DNA of 64,000 bases from Mesorhizobium sp. 113-3-3 (GTDB taxonomy: Bacteria; Pseudomonadota; Alphaproteobacteria; Rhizobiales; Rhizobiaceae), in the NCBI RefSeq assembly GCF_016756495.1, contig NZ_AP023243.1, positions 6,948,501 through 7,012,500 on the forward strand. The letters run 5' to 3'. Positions 13,949 through 22,582 of this stretch are shown piece after piece. The translations under genes and the position numbers were made by a program. The stretch's first letter is position 1, and each line of letters opens with the position of its first letter. Under the pieces are notes generated by a model. The model was not told the origin of the DNA and made no database searches. It was given only the letters and a program-made list of their open reading frames with translations.

Positions 13949-14947
13949 CTATTTCGAATTGGAAAACCGCTGGATGAGCATGGCGATGATGATGATGACG
14001 CCCTGAACGGCGGCAACGAGGTATTCGGAAACGAAGTCCGACAGCACCATGAGGTTGGCGATCAGCTCCAGGATGACCGCGCCGGCGACCGTTCCCCACA
14101 CATGACCCTTGCCGCCCCGCAATGCGGTGCCGCCGATCACCACGGCGGTGATCACCTGCAATTCCCAGAGCTGTCCGGTTGTCGGCGTGGCGGCGCCCAG
14201 GCGCGGTACGTAGCAGATCGCGGCGATCGCCACGCAGGCGCCCTGGACGATATAGGCAATGGTGCGGGTCTTGATGACCGAGATGCCGGAGTAGCGCGCG
14301 ACATCCTCATTGGCGCCCACGGCCGCGCATTTGCGCCCGTACTTCATCTTGTAGAGGATGAAGGATGCGACGGCGGCAACCGCGACGGAAATCAGGATCG
14401 GGATCGGAATGCCGGCGACCGTGCCGAAATAGACAGGCCGGTAGGCTTCGCGCAGCGACCGGTCGATCGGTATCGTGCCGCCGTCGGTCAGATAGGTGAT
14501 CAGCGCCCGGAAAATCCCCATCGTGCCGAGCGTCGCGATGAACGGTTCTATCCGCCCCACTGTCACGATCAGCCCGTTGGCCAGCCCGCACAGCAGGCCG
14601 ACCAGGATTGCCACGACCATCCCGGCGGGAATCGCCCAGAGGCCGGCATGCGGCGCCGCCGCGTTCATGAACATGATGGTGATGCCGGTGACGAAAGCGG
14701 CCATCGAGCCGACGGAAAGATCGAGCCCTCCCGACGAGATCACGAACGTCGCACCAACCGCTATGATCGCGATGAAGGCGCTGCGGGTGATCACATTGGC
14801 AAGGTTGGTGGCCGAGAGAAAGTCCGGATTGACAAGGAAGCCCGCCACGAGCAGGGCAGCCAATGCCAGGAAGGGCCCGACATCGGTCCAGGTGAGGTTC
14901 AGATCGCTGATCCGGCGTGCGGATGGGGATTCGGTCATGACAGCCAT
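13949..14947 (-). CDS. Sugar-type ABC transporter permease (RbsC family)
   Basis: A 332-residue integral membrane protein of the RbsC/XylH/AraH family with about ten hydrophobic segments. The diagnostic stretch ISSGGLDLSVGSMAAF is followed by NGLIVTVGRIEPFIATLGTM and by a VVIGGTALRGGKG loop, which contacts the ATPase. It starts 13 bases inside the ATPase gene end (ATG at 14947, another at 14938). It forms the membrane channel, probably as a homodimer, because only one permease gene is present. Confidence 0.92.
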   Translation of the reverse strand: MAVMTESPSARRISDLNLTWTDVGPFLALAALLVAGFLVNPDFLSATNLANVITRSAFIAIIAVGATFVISSGGLDLSVGSMAAFVTGITIMFMNAAAPHAGLWAIPAGMVVAILVGLLCGLANGLIVTVGRIEPFIATLGTMGIFRALITYLTDGGTIPIDRSLREAYRPVYFGTVAGIPIPILISVAVAAVASFILYKMKYGRKCAAVGANEDVARYSGISVIKTRTIAYIVQGACVAIAAICYVPRLGAATPTTGQLWELQVITAVVIGGTALRGGKGHVWGTVAGAVILELIANLMVLSDFVSEYLVAAVQGVIIIIAMLIQRFSNSK

Positions 14948-16530
14948 TCTGTTCCTCCCTCGGCTTCTGGCCTCGGCTTGGAGCCGCTGGTCGCCAGCAG
15001 CGCCACATTGCTTTCAGTCATTTCGGCGCCACTGACCTCACCGGTGACGTGGCCCTCACGCATTACCAGGATGCGATCGCACAGGCCGATCAGTTCCTGC
15101 ATCTCCGATGAGATGACGATGCAGGCCTTGCCCTTGGCGACCAGCCCGTGGATGAAGGCGTAGATCTGCGCCTTGTTGGCGATGTCGATGCCGCGCGTCG
15201 GCTCGTCGATGATGACCACCGACGGGTTGGTCAAAAGAACCTTGGCCAGCAGCAGTTTCTGCTGGTTGCCGCCCGAGAGCTGGGCCGCATTGGCGCCCGG
15301 GCTCTTCACCCTGATGTCATAGGTCTCGACGGCCTTTTCCAAGGCCTCCGTTTCGCGGCGGCGGCCCATCGAAAGGCCGGGATGGAACACATCCAGCGCG
15401 GACAGCGTCAGATTGGGCGCCAGGCGCTCCTGCAGCAGCAGTCCCTTGCCCTTGCGGTCCTCGGTCAGGTAGCCGACGCCGGCGTCGATCGCGGCGCGCT
15501 GCGAATGGAAGTGGACCGGCTTGCCCTCGAGCTCGACCGTCGCGGTTGCCGGACGCAGTCCGGTGATGCCCTCGAACAGTTCGGTCCGGCCGGCGCCAAC
15601 CATGCCGGCAAAGCCGAGGATCTCGCCCTTGTGAACCGTGAACGATACGTTCTGGGCATAGCCGGCAACGGTGGCGTTCCTGACGCTCAGCATCGGCACA
15701 TCCGACGGCGCCACCCGCTTTTCAGGATAGAGCGCGGCCAGTTCGCGGCCGACCATCAGGCGCGCCATGTCCATCTGATTGAGGGTCTTGCCTGGATAGG
15801 TGCCGACCATCTTGCCGTCGCGCAGCACGGTCACCTTGTCGGCAACACGCTGCACCTCGTCCAGCCTGTGGCTGATATAGAGCACGGCGGTGCCGTGAGC
15901 CTTCAGCTGCAGGACAATTTCCAGCAGCCGCTCGACTTCGCCGCCGGTCAGCATGGCGGTCGGTTCGTCGAAGATCACCAGCTTGAAGTCGTCGAGCAAC
16001 GCGCGGGCGATCTGCACCATCTGCCGGTCGGCCAGCGAGATGTCGCGCACCAGTGCCGTCGGCGATACGAAGCAGCCGATCCCCGCCAGCTTCTCGGCCG
16101 CCTGACGCCGCATCGTCCGGTCATCCACGAAGGGGCCGCGCGAAAGCTCGCGCCCGAGAAACAGATTGTCCGCCAACGTCAGCGCCTCGGCGAGCAGGAT
16201 TTCCTGATGCACCAGCGCGATGCCGGCATCCTGTGCCTGGCTGGGCTTGGTGAACCTCACCGGCTGGCCATTCATCGACAAGGTGCCGGCCGTAGGCTCG
16301 ATATAGCCGGACAGCAGCCGCATCAATGTCGACTTGCCGGCGCCGTTCTCGCCGATGATGGCGTGGATCTCGCCGGGCAGGACGTCGAGCACGACATCCG
16401 ACAGGACCGTCACCGGGCCGTATTGTTTCGACAGGCGCTCGGCCCGCAGCACCGGTTCGACGGCGCCCGGCACGCCACCAAAAGGCAACGTGCCTCCTCC
16501 CTCTCCGGCGATGTTGGCGGCAATGGACAT
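14935..16530 (-). CDS. Sugar-type ABC transporter ATP-binding protein (RbsA/MglA family)
   Basis: A protein of about 531 residues with two ATPase domains in tandem, as in RbsA and MglA. The first has Walker A GENGAGKST, LADRQ in place of the signature, and FDEPTAML. The second has a degenerate Walker A (GMVGAGRTELF), LSGGNQQK and IDEPTRGIDI. The start chosen is the ATG at 16530; an earlier TTG at 16545 overlaps the regulator stop. It energises uptake through the adjoining permease. Confidence 0.92.
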   Translation of the reverse strand: MSIAANIAGEGGGTLPFGGVPGAVEPVLRAERLSKQYGPVTVLSDVVLDVLPGEIHAIIGENGAGKSTLMRLLSGYIEPTAGTLSMNGQPVRFTKPSQAQDAGIALVHQEILLAEALTLADNLFLGRELSRGPFVDDRTMRRQAAEKLAGIGCFVSPTALVRDISLADRQMVQIARALLDDFKLVIFDEPTAMLTGGEVERLLEIVLQLKAHGTAVLYISHRLDEVQRVADKVTVLRDGKMVGTYPGKTLNQMDMARLMVGRELAALYPEKRVAPSDVPMLSVRNATVAGYAQNVSFTVHKGEILGFAGMVGAGRTELFEGITGLRPATATVELEGKPVHFHSQRAAIDAGVGYLTEDRKGKGLLLQERLAPNLTLSALDVFHPGLSMGRRRETEALEKAVETYDIRVKSPGANAAQLSGGNQQKLLLAKVLLTNPSVVIIDEPTRGIDIANKAQIYAFIHGLVAKGKACIVISSEMQELIGLCDRILVMREGHVTGEVSGAEMTESNVALLATSGSKPRPEAEGGTEWLS

Positions 16531-16541
16531 CAGTTCCGATC

Positions 16542-17243
16542 TCAATCGAAGGCCGGAAGCAAGCGATCGCGCGAATGCTCGATATGGATGCGCATCGCCT
16601 TTTGGGCGGCATCGGGATCGGCGGCGCCGAACGCGGCGAGGATCGCCTCGTGTTCGTCGAGCGCCTCCTCGGTCACGCGGGCATGATACATCAAGCGAAA
16701 GATATGGAAGTGGGTGTGCTGGTGGCTCAACGTCTGCCGGATGAGTTCGTTTTCGGAAAACTCCATGATCTTGTCGTGGAAGATCGCGTCCTGCCGGGCG
16801 AAATTCGAATAACGCAGGCGCTCGTCCTTGCCTTCGCGCCGTGACATCACGCCGGCCGCTTCCAGCAAGATGTTGAGCTTGGCTTCGTCCATGGCAGCGG
16901 CGGCTTTCGCCGCGGCATGCGGCTCAAGCAGAAGGCGCATCTCGTACAATTCGTCGAAGCGGCGCCGCGTGATTTGCGGTGCCGCGCGATAGCCGATCAG
17001 GTGCGTCTTGAGCACAAGGCCTTCGCCTTCGAGGCGGCCGAGCGCCTCGCGGATCGGGGTGTGCGAGACGTTGAATTCCTTGACCAGGCTGTCGACGGTG
17101 ATGCGCGAACCCGGCGCGATCTTCAGCGCCATCAACTGCGCGAAGATCGCTTCGTAGACATCCTCGACCAGGCTGTTGGAGCGCTGGATGCGACCGCCGA
17201 GGGCGGTGGTTTCGGTCGTGTCGGTCGGGTTCGCGATCTGCAT
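16542..17243 (-). CDS. GntR family transcriptional regulator (FCD domain)
   Basis: A 233-residue regulator with an N-terminal winged helix-turn-helix (about 20-90: VDSLVKEFNVSHTPIREALGRLEGEGLV in two pieces) and a C-terminal helical FCD ligand domain. The FCD part carries the metal-binding pattern, with DAIFH and HQHTHFH/EHEAIL His residues. It is the first gene of the ABC operon and diverges from the alcohol dehydrogenase operon, so it most likely represses both. A tandem TCCTATA repeat in the 200-base divergent promoter region is a candidate operator. FCD regulators usually respond to small carboxylic acids. Confidence 0.9.
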   Translation of the reverse strand: MQIANPTDTTETTALGGRIQRSNSLVEDVYEAIFAQLMALKIAPGSRITVDSLVKEFNVSHTPIREALGRLEGEGLVLKTHLIGYRAAPQITRRRFDELYEMRLLLEPHAAAKAAAAMDEAKLNILLEAAGVMSRREGKDERLRYSNFARQDAIFHDKIMEFSENELIRQTLSHQHTHFHIFRLMYHARVTEEALDEHEAILAAFGAADPDAAQKAMRIHIEHSRDRLLPAFD

Positions 17244-17296
17244 CTTTTTACCTCTTGACAGTGTGGACTGCTAACACGATGCTCCAGCAGATGCAA

Positions 17297-17310
17297 TCCT
17301 ATATCCTATA
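17297..17310. promoter_or_regulatory. Tandem TCCTATA repeat, candidate GntR operator
   Basis: Two adjacent copies of TCCTATA (17297-17303, 17304-17310) in an AT-rich stretch between the divergent GntR and alcohol dehydrogenase genes. Position and symmetry with the TATAGGA complement suit a FadR-type dimer site. Inference only. Confidence 0.35.
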
Positions 17311-17445
17311 CGATTTTAAAGCGGATATGTTTTTCGGGTCGTTACATGGGTGCTGTAGGGGCGACCAGGCGCCGTTGCGGACAGATGGCGGATCCGTCGC
17401 GATAACCCCTCCAGTTTAGCCGCCGTCAAAGGACAAAAGATCATC

Positions 17446-18672
17446 ATGAGCCTCTTCGCCGCCCTCCGGCTTCCGCGTGAAATCCTTTTCGGGAAAGGCC
17501 AGCGCCATGCGCTGCCGACAGTCGCCGGCAGGTTCGGCCGGCGCGCCCTGGTCTGTACCGACGAGCGTTTCGCCGGCACGGCGGTGTTCGCGGAAATCGT
17601 CAAATCGCTCGAGGACGCCTCGATCGAGGTGCTGGTGCATGACCGCGTGCTTCCCGACGTGCCGCGCGACAGTGTCGGCATTTGCGTCGACGAGGCCAGG
17701 AAATTCCGACCCGAGATGGTGATCGGCATCGGCGGCGGCAGTTGCCTCGACTTCGCCAAATGCGCCGGCTTGCTGCTCAGCCATGGCGGCAAACTCCAGG
17801 ACTATTATGGGGAGTTCAAGGTGCCCGGCCCGACGTTGCCGCTGATCGCGGTGCCCACCACGGCGGGTACAGGCTCCGAGGTGACGCCCGTCGCGGTGAT
17901 CTCCGATCCCGACCGGACGCTCAAGGTCGGCATATCGAGCCCCTATCTGATCGCGGCGGTTGCCTTGTGCGACCCGGAACTGACGATGACCTGCCCCCCT
18001 GCCCTGACCGCGATAGCCGGCGCCGATGCATTGACCCATGCGATCGAGGCCTTCACCGCGAAACAGCGCGGTGAAGATCCAAGCCTGCCGCAACAGCATG
18101 TCTTCATCGGCAAGACGGCGCTGACAGACCATTTCGCCCTGCTGGCCATAAAACTGCTGGGCCGCAGCCTGGAGAAAGCCTGCGCCGACGGCACCGATGC
18201 CGATGCGCGCGCCGATGTGATGATGGGCGCGCTGGCGGCGGGCTGCGCGTTCGGTACCGCCGGAACGGCGGCGGCGCATGCCGTGCAATACCCGGCCGGC
18301 GCCCTCACCCACACCGCGCACGGATTGGGCGTGGCGACGATGATGCCTTACGTCATGACCTATAACAGCCGCGTGGTCGCCGCCGAAATGGCCGAGATCG
18401 GCGGGGCGCTTGGCCTCGAGGCCAAGGGACGGAGCGTCGAGGAGATGGCGGACGCCACCATCAAGGAAATCCGGCGGTTATTCACGGCGATCGGCATCAC
18501 GCCGACGCTGGCCGACCTCGGCCTTCCCGCCGACAAGCTCGACTGGACCGCCGATCAGGCGCTCGGCATCGACCGCCTGATCAAGAACAACCCGCGCTCC
18601 TTCGATCTCGTCGCCATGCGACGCCTGGTTCAGGCAGCCCATGACGGCGACCTCGCAGCCTGCGCCATGTGA
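17446..18672 (+). CDS. Iron-containing alcohol dehydrogenase
   Basis: A 408-residue group III alcohol dehydrogenase. Visible motifs: cofactor loop GIGGGS (94-99), PTTAGTGSE (137-145), metal-binding region GADALTHAIEAF with Asp194 and His198, and later AAAHAVQYPAGALTHTAHG supplying two more His ligands. It is followed at 16 bases by a succinate-semialdehyde-type dehydrogenase and then a hydrolase. With that partner, oxidation of a 4-hydroxybutyrate-like hydroxy acid to the semialdehyde is the most natural reaction, as for BlcB/AttL in Agrobacterium. Other primary alcohols or maleylacetate-type substrates remain possible. Confidence 0.85.
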   Translation: MSLFAALRLPREILFGKGQRHALPTVAGRFGRRALVCTDERFAGTAVFAEIVKSLEDASIEVLVHDRVLPDVPRDSVGICVDEARKFRPEMVIGIGGGSCLDFAKCAGLLLSHGGKLQDYYGEFKVPGPTLPLIAVPTTAGTGSEVTPVAVISDPDRTLKVGISSPYLIAAVALCDPELTMTCPPALTAIAGADALTHAIEAFTAKQRGEDPSLPQQHVFIGKTALTDHFALLAIKLLGRSLEKACADGTDADARADVMMGALAAGCAFGTAGTAAAHAVQYPAGALTHTAHGLGVATMMPYVMTYNSRVVAAEMAEIGGALGLEAKGRSVEEMADATIKEIRRLFTAIGITPTLADLGLPADKLDWTADQALGIDRLIKNNPRSFDLVAMRRLVQAAHDGDLAACAM

Positions 18673-18688
18673 TCCACGGAACAAGATA

Positions 18689-20176
18689 ATGAACCTTCCT
18701 CCCAATGCGCTGCGGATCGACCAGGACGGCTATGACGTTCGCGGCTTCTCGCACGGACTTTACATCGACGGCAGATGGCGACCATCTTCCGATGGCCGGG
18801 TCATTGACGTCGTCGATCCCTCGTCGGGGTCTGTGATTGCAGCGGTCCCCGACGCGACGCTTGAGGATGCCTTGGCCGCCGTCGATGCGGCTGGCAAGGC
18901 GGCGACGGCATGGCGGGAGACGGCGCCACGCAAGCGCTCGGAAATCCTCAGGCGCTGTTTCGAACTCATGGTCGAACGGTCGGAAACGCTTGCCATGCTG
19001 ATCTCGCTGGAGAACGGCAAGGCTCTGCGCGACGCGCGCGGCGAGGTTGCGTACGCCGCCGAGTTCTTCCGCTGGAACGCGGAAGAAGCGGTTCGCATCA
19101 CCGGCGAGTTCGGCACAGCGCCGTCCGGCACCAACCGCATCGTGGTCGACTACGAGCCGATCGGCATTTGCGTGCTGATCACGCCCTGGAATTTTCCTGC
19201 CGCGATGGCGACACGAAAGATCGCGCCGGCATTGGCCGCCGGTTGCACGGTGATCCTGAAGCCGGCCAGCGAAACGCCGCTGACGGCCTATGCGCTGGCC
19301 GCGCTCTACAACGAGGCCGGCGTCCCGGCGGGCGTCGTCAACGTGCTCACCACGACCAGTCCCGGTCCGCTGACATCGGCCATGCTGGCCGATCCGCGGG
19401 TCAGGAAGCTTTCTTTCACCGGTTCGACAGGCGTCGGACGAAGCCTGCTTGGCGAAGCCGCCAGGCATGTGGTCTCCTGCTCGATGGAACTCGGCGGCAA
19501 TGCACCCTTCGTCGTCTTCGACGATGCCGACCTCGATGCCGCGCTCGACGGCGCCATGATCGCAAAGATGCGCAATGCCGGCGAGGCCTGTACGGCCGCC
19601 AATCGCATCTATGTTCAGTCGGGCATCCATGACGCATTCGCCGACGGCCTTCGCAAGCGCATGGCAGCTCTCAAGGTCGGACCAGGCATGAGCGCGGATA
19701 CCGAGTGCGGACCGATGATCACCAGAAAGGCGGTCGACAAGATCGACCGCCTGGTCAAGGACGCCGTGGCCCGGGGAGCCAAGGTGCTTTGCGGCGGCTC
19801 GATCCCGGAAGAGGAAGGCTTCTTTTACCCGCCGACGGTCCTGTCGCAGGTTTCGCCCGACGCCGACATGGCGCATGAGGAGATTTTCGGGCCGGTAGCG
19901 CCCATCACGCGATTCGAGACCGAGGCCGAAGCCATCATGCACGCCAACAACACGGAATACGGTCTTGCCGCCTACATCTATACGCGCGATGTAGGCCGGG
20001 GATTGCGTGTGGCATCGAGGATCGAGGCCGGCATGATCGGCCTCAACCGGGGGCTGATGTCGGACCCCGCGGCACCCTTCGGCGGCGTCAAGCAGAGCGG
20101 CCTGGGTCGCGAGGGCGGCCAGCATCACGGCATCGCCGAGTTCATGGAGGCGAAGTACATCGCCGTGACCTTCTGA
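18689..20176 (+). CDS. NAD(P)-dependent aldehyde dehydrogenase, succinate-semialdehyde type
   Basis: A 495-residue aldehyde dehydrogenase starting at ATG 18689; the frame extends 48 bases further up into the preceding gene but needs no earlier start. It has TPWNFP (165-170), FTGSTGVG (243-250), catalytic Glu267 in MELGGNAPF and catalytic Cys301 in GEACTAANR. Sequence around these residues is closest to the succinate-semialdehyde dehydrogenase (GabD) group. It probably takes the semialdehyde made by the adjacent iron alcohol dehydrogenase to the dicarboxylate. The operon continues with a hydrolase two bases downstream. Confidence 0.87.
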   Translation: MNLPPNALRIDQDGYDVRGFSHGLYIDGRWRPSSDGRVIDVVDPSSGSVIAAVPDATLEDALAAVDAAGKAATAWRETAPRKRSEILRRCFELMVERSETLAMLISLENGKALRDARGEVAYAAEFFRWNAEEAVRITGEFGTAPSGTNRIVVDYEPIGICVLITPWNFPAAMATRKIAPALAAGCTVILKPASETPLTAYALAALYNEAGVPAGVVNVLTTTSPGPLTSAMLADPRVRKLSFTGSTGVGRSLLGEAARHVVSCSMELGGNAPFVVFDDADLDAALDGAMIAKMRNAGEACTAANRIYVQSGIHDAFADGLRKRMAALKVGPGMSADTECGPMITRKAVDKIDRLVKDAVARGAKVLCGGSIPEEEGFFYPPTVLSQVSPDADMAHEEIFGPVAPITRFETEAEAIMHANNTEYGLAAYIYTRDVGRGLRVASRIEAGMIGLNRGLMSDPAAPFGGVKQSGLGREGGQHHGIAEFMEAKYIAVTF

Positions 20177-20178
20177 TC

Positions 20179-21003
20179 ATGCAGAAAGATCCCTTCCGCA
20201 CCCGCGACCACGTCGCCGACTTCGACGACATCGTGGCCGATATCGTGGCGCGCAGCGCTGCCACCCGGGCGACGCTGCCCATGGTGGCTGATGTCGCCTA
20301 TGGCAACAGCGCGGCCGAGAGGCTCGACCTGTTCTTTCCGCCGGGCGGGCGCAAGAATCTGCCGGTTCATATTTTCATCCACGGCGGCTACTGGCGCATG
20401 TTTTCAAGGAGCGACCATTCCTATGTGGCGGAGACAGTCACCAAAGCCGGTGCGATCGCGGTCATCGTCGATTATGCGCTGATGCCCGGGGTCAGGATGG
20501 CGGCGATCGTGGAACAGGTCCGGCGCGCCAAACAATGGGTGCTGGACAACGTCGTCGACCATGGCGGCGATCCCGGCCGGATAAGCGTCAGCGGCCATTC
20601 GGCCGGTGCGCACCTGGCCACATTCCTCTTCGAAAAGGCGCCAATGCCATCATGCGTCCGAGCGGCGCTGCTGCTGGGCGGCCTCTACGACCTGAAGCCC
20701 CTGCAGAAATCCTTCCTCGAGCCGCTGATCGGCATCACCGACGAGGAGACTGCCGCCTTCACGCCAATGACCCGCTTGCACGACCCCAAGACGGCAGTGA
20801 CCATTCTCGTCGGGGACCATGAAACGCCGCCCTTCCACCAGCAAGCGGCCGACTTCGGAGCGCTCCTGCGCGCCCGGGGGCACAGTGTGCGCGATCTCCG
20901 CCTGAATGACCGGAACCACATGAACAGCTTGCGGGATCTGGGCATCATCGGCACACAGGCTGGGGACTGCCTGATGCAGACGATTGAAGCAACCCTCGCC
21001 TAG
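20179..21003 (+). CDS. Alpha/beta hydrolase, kynurenine-formamidase-like
   Basis: A 274-residue soluble alpha/beta hydrolase with the oxyanion motif HGGYW (68-72) and nucleophile elbow GHSAG (139-143, Ser141). A likely acid is in VGDHET and the catalytic His in DRNHMN. HGGYW plus GHSAGAHLA is the pattern of arylformamidase-like and carboxylesterase enzymes. The gene begins two bases after the aldehyde dehydrogenase, so it belongs to that operon and probably hydrolyses an ester, lactone or amide that feeds it. In the Agrobacterium blc operon this step is done by an unrelated metallo-lactonase. Confidence 0.82.
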   Translation: MQKDPFRTRDHVADFDDIVADIVARSAATRATLPMVADVAYGNSAAERLDLFFPPGGRKNLPVHIFIHGGYWRMFSRSDHSYVAETVTKAGAIAVIVDYALMPGVRMAAIVEQVRRAKQWVLDNVVDHGGDPGRISVSGHSAGAHLATFLFEKAPMPSCVRAALLLGGLYDLKPLQKSFLEPLIGITDEETAAFTPMTRLHDPKTAVTILVGDHETPPFHQQAADFGALLRARGHSVRDLRLNDRNHMNSLRDLGIIGTQAGDCLMQTIEATLA

Positions 21004-21109
21004 CGCCCAGCGAAACAGCTTTGCTCTCATTGGCCATTCAGCGGATTCGATTTGCTTGGTGATCCCCCACCCTTAGGGCAAACTCCCTGCCGGGGCTGCA
21101 GGAGGTGAA

Positions 21110-21550
21110 ATGAGAGCACGCGCAGCAACGCTCGGGGATCTCGAGGATGTCTTTCATGGCCTGTCCAAGCGGATGTCGGAGGAGTACGCGGCGGCCGGCA
21201 AGGACAGCAAGATCGCCTACGACAATCTGATGATGAATTTGAAGGAAGGCCGGGCGCACGCGCTGGTCGAGGGCGAGAAGGCCGTGGCGATCATCGCCTG
21301 GCATGAGAACAGCGACGCCGCCGATACGCTGTTTGCCGCCCAGGAGGACTTCTTCCGCCCCTCGACGGTGCGCTTCTGCAAGCGGCATATCAGGCACATC
21401 CAGGCGCTCGCCGGCAACCTTCCCATCCACTCGCGCAGCTGGCTGCAGGGGCCTGATGTCGCCCGATGGTTCGGCATTATCGGCTATGTCGAGCGCGGCC
21501 GGGAGAATGGCGCCAACCTGTTCGAACTGCCGCCGGCTCGTGCCGCATAG
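21110..21550 (+). CDS. Hypothetical protein, acyltransferase-like fold
   Basis: A 146-residue protein with a strong GGAGG site before the ATG. It begins MRARAATLGDLEDVFHGLS, typical of a GNAT beta1-alpha1 start, then GRAHALVEGEKAVAIIAWHE (strand pair), and ends SRSWLQGPDVARWFGIIGYV and a short tail. This recalls the small phage internal (virion) protein/GNAT-like family, in which the acetyl-CoA loop is not obvious. No operon partner: 106 bases follow the hydrolase and a repeat follows it. Function unknown. Confidence 0.55.
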   Translation: MRARAATLGDLEDVFHGLSKRMSEEYAAAGKDSKIAYDNLMMNLKEGRAHALVEGEKAVAIIAWHENSDAADTLFAAQEDFFRPSTVRFCKRHIRHIQALAGNLPIHSRSWLQGPDVARWFGIIGYVERGRENGANLFELPPARAA

Positions 21551-21577
21551 AGCGGTGGATGGCTTGCTGGCCTGCGC

Positions 21578-21627
21578 AAAGAGTTGGAGCTCTTCGCCGT
21601 TTCCATGACACGGTGAAACGTTCTAGC
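21578..21627 (+). repeat. Rhizobial interspersed repeat, copy B
   Basis: CAAAGAGTTGGAGC, then GCCGTTTCCATGACACGG and TGAAACGTTCTAG. It matches the minus-strand copy at 12146-12197 over about 50 bases. It lies between the convergent 21110 and sulfotransferase genes, where such repeats are usually found. Confidence 0.55.
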
Positions 21628-22366
21628 GCCCGAATATGGCGTTCATCAGCGGCAGCCTGAAGCGGCCACCCGAAGGACGTCGGGCGGCCTCTTTCGCAAT
21701 CCCGCGGCGCTTCTCCTGCGCGATGGACTCCAACTCCCGGAACAATCCAGCGTCATAGAACCGAAAGGCCTCGACCTTTCGGAACGCCTTGACGCCGGCA
21801 TTCGAGATCCACTCCTCGCCGCCTTGCTTGGTGACGACGACGTGGGTTTCGTTCTTCACAATGCGCGCCAGGCGCTTTTCATCGGGTTTCTCTCCCGGCG
21901 CAAAGAACGGGATGACCTTCCTCAAGGTCCCTTGCGGGTCGGACACAAAATCTTCGTACTCCACCAGCAGACGCTCGAATTTAACCCGGCTGTCCACCCA
22001 CTTTGCCATGAAGCCAGCCCATCCATCGGCTCGGATGAGCGCGAATTCCTTAAAGCTTTCCTTGGTGTCCGCGCCGCCGTCGAGGAGATACAGTTCAAAG
22101 TCCGAGACCGTTGCAGGCATGAACGACCGATGCTGGACCAGATAAGGAACATCCGGCAGGATCCGCCCCGATAGATCGAAATCATGGTTCTTCGAGAATT
22201 TGACCCCCGGCCGGATGCACGGAAAGGTGCGGCAACAATCAGGATTATCAGAGGGATAAAACAGGCAGTAATTGAAATCGTTGCCGAAATAGCTCAGGGC
22301 GAGCCGATGCATCAGGTGATGTCCACTGCGCGGCCAGCTTATGCCGGCGACGTATCTGATTTTCAC
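21623..22366 (-). CDS. Sulfotransferase-domain protein
   Basis: A 247-residue protein with the sulfotransferase 5'-phosphate loop near the N-terminus (SWPRSGHHLMHRL, where PRSG(S/T)H is the usual pattern). Further on come a RADGWAGFMAKWVDSR segment and LLVEYEDFVSDPQGTLRKVI, the typical YEDL-type motif that packs against PAPS. Two Cys-rich turns (PDCCRTFPC) are unusual. Its acceptor is unknown; surface polysaccharide or lipid sulfation would suit a rhizobium. It stands alone, with no nod genes nearby, so it should not be equated with NodH. Confidence 0.72.
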   Translation of the reverse strand: MKIRYVAGISWPRSGHHLMHRLALSYFGNDFNYCLFYPSDNPDCCRTFPCIRPGVKFSKNHDFDLSGRILPDVPYLVQHRSFMPATVSDFELYLLDGGADTKESFKEFALIRADGWAGFMAKWVDSRVKFERLLVEYEDFVSDPQGTLRKVIPFFAPGEKPDEKRLARIVKNETHVVVTKQGGEEWISNAGVKAFRKVEAFRFYDAGLFRELESIAQEKRRGIAKEAARRPSGGRFRLPLMNAIFGR

Positions 22367-22582
22367 TTTGGACGATCCTCGAGTCAGCCCTCTTTTGATA
22401 TCGATTAGCTAGCGGGCGAACCGGGAGAAGTCTACCGACTTTGACGGGTACCAACCGACATTCAGAGCCGCCTTACGGACTGCCCCAGCAAGCGGCTTGC
22501 GCAGGGCAACGATTGGCGGGATGTTACTGGACGGGCAACCGGGGCCAAACCGGCAGGCCGAGATCGATATGGCTGCTGGAAA

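Noticed and set aside
13547..15163. 538-residue open frame on the plus strand
   Set aside because: It lies antisense to the permease and binding protein genes, which have full family motifs; long antisense frames are common in GC-rich DNA.
15148..16686. 512-residue open frame on the plus strand
   Set aside because: Antisense to the RbsA-like ATPase gene, with composition rich in Arg, Asp and His, as expected for a shadow frame.
18581..20128. 515-residue open frame on the minus strand
   Set aside because: Antisense to the aldehyde dehydrogenase gene; no recognisable domain.
21623..22366. NodH-type nodulation sulfotransferase
   Set aside because: No nod genes or nod box nearby and only generic sulfotransferase motifs; called by family only.
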